NCBI RefSeq assembly: GCF_000003815.2
Contig: NC_049991.1
Span: forward strand, 14,616,154-14,680,153
Source: Branchiostoma floridae
Taxonomy: Eukaryota > Chordata > Leptocardii > Amphioxiformes > Branchiostomatidae
Reading direction: 5' to 3'
DNA: 64,000 nucleotides
Below are positions 1 to 11,300 of this stretch, piece after piece (position 1 is the stretch's first letter; each line of letters begins with the position of its first letter). Under the pieces are notes generated by a model. That model was not told the DNA's origin. It did not search any database and worked only from the letters and a program-made list of their open reading frames with translations. Both the position numbers and the translations under genes were made by a program.

Positions 1-189
1 TTGGAGAGCCCCTCTGAGGAATGCTGCAAGGATTGGTACTTGGAAACAGTTTGGATGCTGTCATGGCAACCAGCATCCCAGTGTCGCCAGCGAGACGCCA
101 TGGTGAAGAGTGAACTTGTGAACTTTCTTCTAGACAGAAAAAAAGTTCGGAAGAATGCAAAAATCACATCACAGGAACATATTGTGTAA
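1..189. other. possible coding sequence at the window edge
   Basis: The plus strand is open from the edge to a stop at 189, and its middle part (about 30-150) has coding-like composition. The minus strand is also open from an ATG at 103 (MASRWRHWDAG...) to the edge and could be a first exon of a gene running leftwards. I recognise neither protein, and the two readings exclude each other. Confidence 0.15.
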
Positions 190-1233
190 ATGAAAACACA
201 TATCAATTAATAAAGGTTCAAACAAATCGAACAAAATAAATAACTCTAAAAAAAATGTTGATGAAGATTAGGCATCCTGGTAATAAGATATGCCAGAAAG
301 CAGATACTCAAGCAACTGGATATGATTCATATAGTTAGTTGCTTTTTGGCATAACTCTAAAAATGTGTCCGTGAAACATCAAAACATAACTGTACAGTAA
401 CACTGGCCAGTCAGCAAAAGAAAACAACAGATAACTCTATCTATGACCCAGAGACTTCTCAAACTGGTTGGAACTTCCGAGGTAACGTTCAACAAGTAGT
501 TTCACAGGTACGAATTCCAGAAGCGTATGAAATCCGCGTATGAGACGTCAACATGAACAACAGGGGATCTTCTTGAAGTAATCAGAGGACACAAAGATCA
601 ACGTGACCCACGACGAATAAAACAAATCAAGTTTTCAAGATAACTGGTTCTGGGTTATCGTTTACATTGCTGAACGAAAAGAACAGCAAACTTCAGCAAA
701 AGTTATGCCCCCCACCCCATCTGCAACTGACAAAACTTTCCTCCGCGTGGCTGCATTTCTTCAATTCTTGGAAACGACTTCCTTTTTATCTCCAAATCAT
801 CTGCTCCTGTAACGTTATCATCATTACCGTTAAGGTCATACTATTAAAAGGTAGACCAAACAACAGCTTAATCCTATCATGGGTGACATATCGACTTGTT
901 ACCTGTAAAATGATGATAATCGTCAAAGTCACCGGACCCACGCTCTCCTCTCCAGCCTGTCACTTTGGTCCCGCTGTAAATTATATGAGCCGCTAGGTGG
1001 CGCTTGAAGACAGTGCTAAGAACAGGCCAGGACTATTCAACTTTCATTGACTTTGGGCGATGTGAAAGAAGTTCGTCAATACTGTCTTTGATGTTAGGTT
1101 ATCGATTCATAAATTCTACGGTGAAGATACGGTGAGGCTGTAACGTTAACTGTCATAAAAACACATCCCCTCCCTCTATGAATATGCAATGGTATGGCTT
1201 GACCTCGTATGACCCCAATCATCTGGCCCAAGT
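190..1233. other. intergenic / FKBP upstream region
   Basis: About 1 kb with no convincing exon. A partial copy of the dispersed element containing ACTCAAGCAACTGGATATG lies at about 270-355. The 300 bp before 1288 are richer in GC and CpG than the neighbours and probably hold the FKBP promoter. No clear TATA box is seen. Confidence 0.3.
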
Positions 1234-1287
1234 TTGCCCCGACTTGAAATCGGACACTTCCGGTACCTTCCTCTGCAAACGTGGAAG

Positions 1288-3101
1288 ATGGCGAGTCCTC
1301 GGTCAAAACATGTCTCCAAACTCTCCGTCCTGGCCGGCCTCTTGTTACTCTTTATAGACTCCACAGTAGGAGGAGAAATCAAGTGGGACTCCGAGCGACT
1401 GAAGAAGATGGCTGGCGGCACGAAGGTCCAGACGCTAAAAATGCCGAGGAGGTGCGACCGGCGCGTCGGTGCCCACGATAAAGTCGTCTTCCACTACAAC
1501 AGGATGATGTCTACCGGGGAGAAGATAGACTCAAGGTGCTCTAGCAACTATAGACTGCCGATTGGTAGCATTTAATGTTGTTTCCAGTGTAATGAATGCA
1601 TGATCCTTGACTTTGTTGATAGAGATAACGGTCCCCCGGGCCCCAGTGTCGGCCATGACATACTAACGTTAGTAGTTTCTCGGGACTATAGGCTGGGATT
1701 TCTCGGCGATGTAAGCCTCTGTCCCCGTCTGCCAAACTTAGACCACCACGGTAATTTTGCCTATCTGCCTTGCAAGGGAGCTAAGGCAAAGTTCCCTGGC
1801 CTTGGGCCTATGTTGGCCCTGGTCGTGGTCCTACGTGTCAACACTAATTTACATAAACTCAATTATAACCGGTGGAGGCAATCTCCAAGCAGATCTTACG
1901 GTAGCATAAGATGGTATCAAAAGCTGGTAGAGGAGTGAAGCCGGGTTAGGAGTTTGTTCCTCTACACATGGCAAATGTACACTGCTTGGCTGACTACACT
2001 CCTTGGCCAGTTTGGTACTATCTTATGTAACATTAGGAGCTGCTTTGAAATTACGGAGGAGCTACTTTTAACATTCTTGAATAAATCTTAGAACACATCC
2101 CTGTCTCTACTAATGTCATAACGAGTCCAACTGCTAAGAGTAACACCTGACCGTCTTAATTGTGCCCTAAATAAAATAGAATATTTGAAAGTCTGTCTAT
2201 GAAAAGGCTGACTTTTATTTTCTAAATGCCTATTCCCTCCAGCCGTGACAGGGGAGAACCAATGTCGTTCGTGGTGGGATGGGGGAAGGCATCTAAGGAG
2301 TGGGAGGATGCAGTGAACGACATGTGCATAGGAGAAGTCAGACAAGTGGAGATGCCAGGAGAAGGTAAGACTTGAATGAATGAATGCATCTACAGTATAC
2401 GTAAACAACAAACCTGCAATAGTGCAATTGCTACATAGATAATCAACAAAACATCCAGGATAAGCCATGACATCTTTGTCACTATCCAAGTAAAAGTTGA
2501 CTGGGAATATTGTAACTTTCTTCTCATATGCCCCATTTCCTGACAGCTATCACAATTTTTTCAAACAAATCCTGCTTGGAGAGTAATCTACCAGTAGTGG
2601 TCAACACATTAACAACAGTTATGTAAAGTTTTGTTGTATGTGTGTGTTCTCAGAGATGCACCCTAAGTTTGTGTGTTCTATCTATAGATGGATTGAGTAC
2701 TATAATAGAGGTGGACTTGATTGACATCGACGCCCCACCGCCTACTCCTAACGTCTTCAAAATCATTGACAAGGACGAAGACCAGCAGCTGACAGAAAAA
2801 GAGGTGAGATCCTTTTTAAAGCCATCAAACTTACGTTTTCCTGATGCATTTCTATTGTGACCATTGCTGCATTTTTATACTGTCTCTCAGTCTTTGTGCT
2901 CTTGCTGCCTAGTTTCAGTTGGCAAGTCAAAAACTTCTCCCTGTTTCTTTTCAGATCACAGCTTACCTGACGGGCAGGATGGGGTTGGAGAAAGCAGAGG
3001 AAGCAGAATTCATCAAAAAAGTCTTCAAGGAAGAAGACAAGGACAATAATGGCATAATCACTGTAGAAGAGTTTTCTGGTCCTAAACATACAGAGTTGTA
3101 G
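1288..3101 (+). CDS. FKBP14: FKBP-type peptidyl-prolyl isomerase with two EF-hands, ER luminal (FKBP14-like)
   Basis: Four exons: 1288-1535, 2243-2364, 2688-2803, 2955-3101. All introns are GT-AG with matching phases, and they join to 633 nt (210 aa plus stop); vertebrate FKBP14 is about 211 aa. I chose the ATG at 1288 over the in-frame one at 1234 because it starts a signal peptide (hydrophobic core LSVLAGLLLLFI, residues 12-23). An FKBP fold follows (about 45-136), with VVFHY (Tyr70), DSSRDRGEP from 81 and Trp103. Two EF-hand loops lie at 151-162 (DKDEDQQLTEKE) and 190-201 (DKDNNGIITVEE). The C-terminus HTEL is a KDEL-like ER-retention signal. The family assists folding of collagen and other proteins in the ER. 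Oddity: the FKBP flap between MPGE (119-122) and the last strand (STIIEVDLIDI) is shortened to a few residues, so the usual tyrosine (FKBP12 Tyr82) is missing; isomerase activity may be weak. FKBP7 is the alternative assignment; length favours FKBP14. Confidence 0.88.
1536..2242 (+). other. FKBP14-like intron 1
   Basis: A GT-AG phase-2 intron of 707 bp. The acceptor TTCCCTCCAG precedes exon 2. Open reading frames inside it on both strands show no recognisable protein. I see no repeat of note. Confidence 0.75.
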
Positions 3102-4570
3102 CAAAGGGCTGAGCTTCTAAGTTTCGTGAAATTTCTGCTGTGGTTTTATGTTCGCGGTTTTCGTGGTGCACTGTGAGCTTAGAACCTCTGTTGATTTCAT
3201 TACTGTACAGTATGTGACCACAGTGCTACTGTGACTTCAAACCACAGAGACAACATTTTTTTTCTCCCTACTGCAAAATTAAATCAGTATCTAAAACTCA
3301 TAAAGAATTTCTCTGTACCCAGTTTTATCTTGTACAGTTTGCATCAAGTACTTTTGTTCTAAAGTGTTTAAGTACATGTACATTTAGTGTCAATAGTAAT
3401 ACATGTAGATCTAGTTGGATGTCTTAATATTTATCCTCGAAACTATATCATCTAAAGGCTATGCTTACATACTAACAGTAGCTTTGTTAGTTGACTTTTC
3501 TTTTTCATGCTACATGTATGTGCCATCGTAAAGCACACAAAACTACATTGTATGTGTAATGTGTTATATTAGGATTCTTGGGCCCCTCGGACATAATGTA
3601 CTCACAGCAGCTTTCTATTTGTGTGCCAATTATGTTATGTAGTCGTCAGACAACCATATACTATGATGTTGATCACTAAAAGGAACTATGAGAGCATACC
3701 TGATTTTTTGTTGAGTGGGTGCAATAGAAAGTTTGTGTGAGGCAGAGGCAATCATCTAAACTAGGTTGCAAATGACAACGTAGTGAACATTTTTTTTTAC
3801 ATTCAAAGCCATACATATATATCCAGTTTGGCTGGAACATCATAATTATGATGTGTAATGTTAGATTCAAAAGAAGATGATACCTGTATCTCCATTTATC
3901 CTGGTGCTATAAAACTTGCATGAGTAATTATAAACATGTGCCAACATTGCTAATGATTTATTGTGGGTTTGGTGCAATTGATCTCTTAACGCTGTACTGA
4001 TTTGAAATCAAGGCTGTCAGTGTGTATAACCATCAACCTGAAATATTGGTAACTCTCAGGGTACTCAAAGTTAAACTGCGTAATGTTACAGGACTGCTTT
4101 ATAGCAACTGACCAGTTAATCAAAGCAGTGAGGACTTAGAGAGAAAAGAAAGCGTGGGATAAGGGCGATACAAGTTTAAAGTACATTGTCTCAATCTCAA
4201 CCAACAGAGGTCCATGAGATAAAATGCATATACAGAGATACGCTGTAACTGCAAAGAAGCTTGTTGGAGCAGAGAAAAGATAAACTTGACCATTTGCCTA
4301 TACTATGGGCGACTTCATGCAGTATGTTAATTTGGTCAGGCCTTGCAACTACGGGTAGTGAATTAACACAACAAACAAAATGGCTGATGTATGTTAGTAA
4401 AGTGACAAGCTTGTTACATTGTAACAGTAACAGTTTCTATTCATAATGTTTTAATGCGTAAACTAATTTAATGAATTAACCAGCTTGATTTCATCCTGTA
4501 TGTGTGGTTTTGTGAAGCAACAGCAAGTTTATTTTTGTAAGTGTGAATAAACTGCTTTTGTATCAAAGCC
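3102..4570 (+). other. FKBP14-like 3' UTR with polyadenylation signal
   Basis: AT-rich, non-coding sequence after the HTEL stop. A canonical AATAAA lies at 4546-4551, so the transcript probably ends near 4565-4575. A partial copy of a dispersed inverted-repeat family (GTTCGCGGTTTTCGTGG around 3150) lies just after the stop. The extent of the UTR is inferred from the signal only. Confidence 0.45.
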
Positions 4571-4721
4571 TGCCTGTGTGTCATTAGAACCCCTCCCCTT
4601 CCGTTACAACTGTGATGTGAAATAACAGGAACCTGCCATGAGTGCATGGTGCAACAGCAAACATTTGTCTAGTCAGAGGAATTTAAAGAGAATACAAACA
4701 GCTCCTGGAAGTAGTGGTCTG

Positions 4722-4924
4722 TCTGAGTACTACTCTCCAAGCAGAGGTTAGGCTCCGGCTGTTTTTTCAACATTTTTTTTAGTCGTTTTTATGGGACTTT
4801 CTATTTTGTTGCTGTGGTTTTGACACAGCAAGATAAAATACAAAATAGAAAGCCCGATAAAAGTGACCAAAAAAACGTTAAAAAAACAGCCAGAGCCTAA
4901 CCTCTGCTTGGAGAGTATGAGTAC
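4722..4924. mobile_element. fold-back miniature element
   Basis: The left arm at 4733-4755 (reads CTCTCCAAGCAGAGGTTAGG...) is matched by its reverse complement at 4893-4915. Pairing extends outwards through AGTACT on both sides and inwards through AAAACAGC/GCTGTTTT and TCTATTTTG/CAAAATAGA. This gives a hairpin of about 200 bp, consistent with a MITE. It lies between the convergent 3' ends of the FKBP and ROCO genes. Confidence 0.7.
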
Positions 4925-4978
4925 TAGCCTGGAGTCCAGCCTTGTTTGCTTTAGTCCGCTCCCAGGTGGAGTGTCGAC

Positions 4979-5078
4979 NNNNNNNNNNNNNNNNNNNNNN
5001 NNNNNNNNNNNNNNNNNNNNNNNNNNNNNNNNNNNNNNNNNNNNNNNNNNNNNNNNNNNNNNNNNNNNNNNNNNNNNN
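4979..5078. other. assembly gap (100 N)
   Basis: Exactly 100 N, which usually denotes a gap of unknown size. The flanks are inverted repeats of each other (GGAGTCCAGCCTTG at about 4931, CAAGGCTGGACTCC at 5079), so the missing piece is probably another fold-back element. Confidence 0.95.
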
Positions 5079-5505
5079 CAAGGCTGGACTCCAGGGCTAC
5101 CTTAACTATCTGTTGTTGTACTCACATCAAGGGTGTTTTTTACTTAAATACAAAACATCTATTTACCATTCAAAGTCTATACCATACATCAAGTTTATCT
5201 AACCTCCTTTGCAGACTTCCTGAGCAGTAGCTTTTATTTTTTCTTGCACCCAAACCTACTCAGAGAATTGTGCAAGTGCATTTTGAGATGGGATACATGT
5301 TTTTACCCCAGCCCATCACCATGTATGGGGGTCTTGTATATAGGTTAAATTGTCTTACAATTGATATTGAACACTAGCAAAACGTTAGCAACTGTTGAAG
5401 GGTTTTCTAGAAAAACACTGACATTTATACAGTTCTATTGTAAACTCGGGGGATGGATCCATAAGTAAGAAACATTTGACACAAATGAAACTGATTTCAC
5501 AAGTT

Positions 5506-8315
5506 TTTATTCCCTCCTTTAACAAAGCCCATGGGAAAGGTGAGACATCTCTACTGAAACATCACGGCAGTCTTTCTTCAACATGATTTTGCACAACATT
5601 CAACATAACTCAGCTAGCCCTATGTACAACTCAAATTCAAAACTTCTGCATGGTGCAGAAGTATATCATTATTAAGAATACTGAAAACAATGTTCTCATA
5701 AAAAAATGACTATACAGTTTCCACCTTAAAACCCAAGGCACTGACACCCATCAGCTGATCTTTGCTGTATATCAAGGACAATACAAGGCAGAGTGAGAAG
5801 ACTAGAATAGTATTTTGGATACATTTAAGTGGTTCTATCACTTAACCTCAGTTTATACTTAAAGTGCCCAGGACATTATAGTAATATCCTCAACTTTGCT
5901 ATATTCTAGACTGAGTGCAGAGATTTCCACTTAATATGATGTCATGCATCTACTAAAATCTAACGTCTACTTACATAATTCCGACAGGTCACATACAACT
6001 GTAGTTCTGCCACCGTGTAAAAATGCGTCGAAAGAGATCTTCCTCTAGTTAATGCACTTCACAAATATTTGTAACCCAGCAGATAAATGAAGATGAACAC
6101 AATAGCCAAGCCATGATTAGGATATGTCACCGTAAACTACATTATACTGTGTACAATGTGGAGAAATCATTGCACCTGACAATGTAACTAAATCCCCAAT
6201 AATGAAGAGGTGCTTACACAATTATTGTAAATGTGAGAAGATACAAGTCTCAACATTGCCAGATTGTTGTAAAAACATACATGGCAGAAAAAAGGATGTT
6301 ATTACACCCTGGCTATACTTTAAAGGAATGCATTTTGTACATTTTGCTCCCAACAATTTCACATGTCCATGAGTTCAGCTTGGTCAGAAACATCAAATGC
6401 ATAGCATCTCTTAATTGGACCACTTCATTCTGCTTAAAGCGTAGACTCTATACACACTCAAAATTGAGCAAAACCCTCAGCAAAGAGGCAACTTTGGTGA
6501 TTTGCAGCAGAAGTGAACGCATCACCAGCATCAGCAGCACACATACAAAAAAGTTATCACACCAAAAATAAAATCATTTGCACCCTTTTACCTCAACATT
6601 GCAATGTTAATACTTAAAATAAAAAGCAACAAAGATGAAACCCTTCTACCTCTATACTGAGAAGCTAAAACAATATTTATAACATTCAATAACCATGGCT
6701 GAACAGAACTCACTTCTATTTGACTAGACATCAATTAGGTACAAAACTTAGCCCTTCCACAGTTTGGTCTTTCTAGTAGAAACACTTGACAGACACTTTG
6801 GTTTGCCTTGTTTGGACTGCTCGAATCTTGTACATGGCTAACTCTTCATTGCTGCAGATTTCTCATTCAGAAGTAAAATGTTTCTCTCTTTATTTCCCTG
6901 GAATGGTATTGCCTACTGTGATACATACAGTCACGTAACCTTTTCAATCAGATAGCAACTGTTTTGTTACTTACAACAAATAAAAAATCTAGACTGTGCT
7001 TATTATTTAGGATGATGTTAGTACACCTGCATGATTTGCACACTTTGCTATAGATGTTTTGCACACTTTGCTATAGATATTTAGGATCCTAAAATAATGT
7101 TGCATACCCCATGTTCTCACAAGCACCACATTGTCAATGCAATGGCTTTGCTAAAAACTCATAAAAAGTCAAATTTTGCTTAACAAAGGCAGTGACAAAA
7201 ATAAACCAATCACCAGCTAGTTAGATAGCCCTTGGAGTTAAATTACCAACATAGCATGTTACATGTATGCCAAATAAAAAAATATTTATCCCAGGAGAAA
7301 AGTAGTTCCACATGTTGCAGTTGAAATAAAGGCACAAACAAACAAACAAACAAACATGTAAAAGTCACATTGCTGCGAAGACAACAAACACTGGCTTACA
7401 GTCTGTCCTCAACAGCCAGTCAACTCTTACTTCCTGCTGTTTCTCTCAAACTAGCAATCTCTGCATTGTTTACATCCAGGGTACCTGATAACTGGTAGGC
7501 AAAAAAAATCAATCTTTTGCTTACCACCTCCTTTTTGCCTATCACTACATGATGGTAACATGATCGCTCATATATGGTCTTCCCTCCCAAATCTCATACT
7601 TTTAGGAGACCAAATCTACCTGTACAGCAAAGACAAGGCACATACTCCTTGTCACCTGCAACTATTTACATGCCAGCTGCTTTTGAAGTCCACTAATTTG
7701 TAGAATACATCTTAGACTACTGTGTGAGACAGCTCAAGTCAATATATATCACTATAGAAGCCTCTAGATATGACCCTGATATCAAAGATGTCTGATAAAC
7801 TTAGCAGCAAGCACCGATAGAAAAAGATTATTGAGTCCTTCAAAAGCTATAAAACTTTCTGCACAATCTACTGGCATTTGGAACATTTGCAAGCTTTGCT
7901 GATATGTCCACCACCCAAGAACGATTTCACCTTCCTAATAAGGTAGACATGGTTGTTTATGATTGACAGGTTTAATAGCTGGATATTTGATTGGCTGGTT
8001 GTCGTGATTGACAGGCAAGCTGTTTGATTGACTTGTTTGTATCCCCAGGAATACTTTGATATGATTGGCTGGGTTTTGTGACCGACAGGTAAGCTGGACT
8101 TCTGATTGGCTTTTTGTTGTGACTGACAAGTTAGCGAGATTTTGATTTGCTGGTTTGTATCCCAGGAATACCCTGATATCTGATTGGCTGTTTGTTGTGA
8201 CCAACAAGTTAGCTGGACATCTGATTGGCTGACACATTAGCTAGACTATTTGATTGGCTGGTTTGTATTCCAGGAATACCTGACATCTGATTGGCTGTTT
8301 GTTGTGACTGACAGG
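5506..8315 (-). other. ROCO gene 3' UTR / 3' flank
   Basis: About 2.8 kb without coding features, downstream of the ROCO stop. On the minus strand, AATAAA lies at 5506-5511, so the transcript could run this far. A (CAAA)n tract lies near 7337-7356. A UTR reaching 5.5 kb is inference; a shorter one with another signal is equally possible. Confidence 0.35.
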
Positions 8316-8352
8316 TTAGCTAGCTGTTTGATTGGCTGGTTTGTATCCCAGG
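7960..8352. repeat. minisatellite of about 38-40 bp, GATTGGCTG units
   Basis: At least nine degenerate units begin with GATTGGCT(G), followed alternately by GTTTGTATCCCAGGAATACC or by TTTGTTGTGACTGACAGG...TTAGCTGG. The higher-order period is about two units. The array runs into the last ROCO exon: the final codons, and the stop at 8316, lie inside its first units. Read on the minus strand, every unit carries CCAATC. Confidence 0.85.
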
Positions 8353-11300
8353 GTTTCCCTGACCGCATCGGCCAGATCGTGTAGCTCTATCTCTTTCAGG
8401 GCGGACACCAGTCTCTTCGCCGTGGCGATACTCCGCCTCCTCCTCCTCCACATCCACAGGAGCTGGTACTTCTGTTCATGGACGTCCGAGAAGTCGTACC
8501 TGATGTCGTCCAGCTCCGCGTCCGTCATCCCGAACGTGCGCCCCAACCTGCGCCAGTCCCGCAGCTCCAGCTTGGTGGCAACCACCTCCAGAACGGAGTC
8601 CATCTTTTGGTCTGACAAAAGAACAAAAGTGCAAAACATGTAATAAAATTTAATGTAAGTGTTCTCTTTCCATCTATAAAAACATCCAATATTTTGATCC
8701 TAACTTCTATTGTATCTAGTACATTACATGGGAGAACAGCAGGGAGAAAGTTGAATGATTGTATACTATGATAATAGATGCAAGACAGGGACAAACTGTG
8801 AGGCATTGTACATGTATTTGGTTTTTGTTTATTCAGTCCAGTAGTGTTAGGGTCGGGATTAAGAGTACTAGTATTCTTACCTGGGTTCCTGTATGGAGGG
8901 ACAAGTCCAGTAGTGTAAGGGTAGGTTTAACAGTGTTATTACCTGGGTCCCTGTGTGGAGGATAGACGAGCTGTGCCTGCACAGTCTGTGCCCCCTGTGT
9001 GGAGGGACAGTCCAGTAGTGTGATCCCAGGGGGAGGGGTAGTCAGCAGCAACAGCCCAGAGAACCTGGAGAGACAAAGTCAAAGACATCTTCAATAAAAG
9101 ACTTTGAATGATTATTGGAAATGGTTTGGTTTCAACCAAATGTACATGTAGTAAGGCAATTCAAGATGCTGCAGAAACAAAAACAAGATTCTGTTCAAGG
9201 GAAAGGAACTTTACCGGAAAGCGCGCCGGCATTNNNNNNNNNNNNNNNNNNNNNNNNNNNNNNNNNNNNNNNNNNNNNNNNNNNNNNNNNNNNNNNNNNN
9301 NNNNNNNNNNNNNNNNNNNNNNNNNNNNNNNNNNNNNNNNNNNNNNATTAAGGAGCCCACTACAATGATAAAAAAAGAGTGGGGGTCCTTCCTGGTTTGA
9401 GTGGATCAAATGTTACAGTCCGTTCTCATGCGGCTTGCCCTCCGTATACAACACTGGATCGTGTGGGTTACACATCAAGGAGGTTTACCAGTTGTGTGAA
9501 ACAAACAATAAAGTTAAAAGACCACACCCGTACCTGTGAGGATTGGTGACCCCCTTGCGGAGACAGTGAGCACAGGTGACATACAGGTGATGTCTCAGGC
9601 CAGGCCAGCACTGCAGCACCTGGGACAGGATGTCCGCCACAGGTAGAACCACCTGCCACAGGGAGGACCTCCCCTCCCCACACGCACGGCTCGCCACCGT
9701 GATATGGCTTCCATCTTTGGTGCTGTTTTTCTGCAAGTAAACGGAGACATGAGCCATTCTGACTTCTGCAGTGTACATCAGTAATCATGGTACTGGAAAA
9801 AACAATTTTTATTTCCAAGAGAAACAACATCTACAACAAACATATACCCTGTACCCTATAGTTTCTGAGATTAGTGTCTTATGTGTTCTAAATTCCATAA
9901 CATCGCTCTGCCGGTGCAACATTTGTACGGACTGCTACATTTCTTCCTGTTGTAGAGATGCAGACTGAAACAAGCTGATTTCCTTAACTGCTTTGATCTA
10001 TACTGTCTGACATCGTGGTGCTCTGTGTCCGAAATCAAGAACAGAAAAGATGGTATTTGATTCTACAGTTACTTTTTATTATTAGTAGAGAGACTGAGCT
10101 ACTTACATGTAGTATACTAGGTCAAGGTGATAAAGACACAAGGGTCCATCCCTGGTGGTGCTGAATGCCATTTATAGACAGAAACAAGGACCTGTCGCTG
10201 GTGCTGAACACTGACACAAAGGTCTGTGCCAAAGAGAAGCGTTATCCTTGCTATCTTACAAATAATACAACACAAACTATCAAGGTTTAGTCCAACAAGT
10301 GCACCAAAATGATAATACAGGTGTCTCACCTGAAGTATGAGTAACCTGTCTGCCACCTGAGTCAGCACACCTGTCTGCCAGTCCACCCGCTCGGTGCCCA
10401 GGTGTCTGTAGGCCGCCACGCGCAGGTGAGAGAAGAGGCCAGGTGGGCAGAAGGGCAGGTGACAGCCCACCTCCAGCTGGTCTGTGTTGACTGGCGGGAG
10501 CGGGACCCAGCGCATGCCGACTTCTGATGGCAGCGAGTCCCGGCAGTACACAGGAAAACAGTGCTGCCAGTCATTGCCTGGAGAAAATGTACATATGTAG
10601 GCCACAATTTTGGTATGACTTTTGTGATTGATGTGTTTGTTTTCATTTATTTGCAACAAAGTCTTTATGTCACCATAATTTAACATTCTGTGGTGAACTT
10701 TACTTTATAAAAAAAAAGAAAAAAAAAGGATGCTGCCAAATGGTTAACTTCCGGGCAGTACACAGGGAAACAGTGCTGCCAGTCATTGCCTGTACAAAAT
10801 GTAGGCCACAATTTTGACATATGCTTATTGTTTTAAAATATCATTTATTTGCATCTCCATAGATGGGAGGATAATATCAGAGAATGGACAGGCATGACAC
10901 TAAGTGAAACAAAAACAAAAACAGAAAATAGTCAAGGGTGGAGGAAACTAGTTGCTATATCTTCTGTGGTACCTCAATCATTCAGGTCATATACACTCGG
11001 CACAAAAAGTTTGGAATATCAACTTTGGTATATCATATTTCTGTTATTTATGCATCAATTTCAATGTTTTATATATCAATAGAAAGCTTGTGTGATTTTC
11101 TTTCCTATGGTATCAAACTTATTATGATTGTTAACACATGAAACGAGCACAAGGCCTGCTTACGTGAGTGGGCCACGAAAAAAAAGTGCCCAAATTCCCC
11201 TATTTCTGTTCAACACTGCATCGTCCTGTTGATATTGGCGCGTGTGTCACTGGTTCAATCAATCCTCTTTTCACCTCACATTTTGTATACGGAACATACA

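Noticed and set aside
1234..1287. Upstream in-frame ATG of the FKBP gene
   Set aside because: It would put 18 extra residues before a good signal peptide; the ATG at 1288 places the hydrophobic core properly.
7935..8237. A 100-codon minus-strand frame downstream of the ROCO stop
   Set aside because: It is a reading of the GATTGGCTG minisatellite in the 3' UTR.
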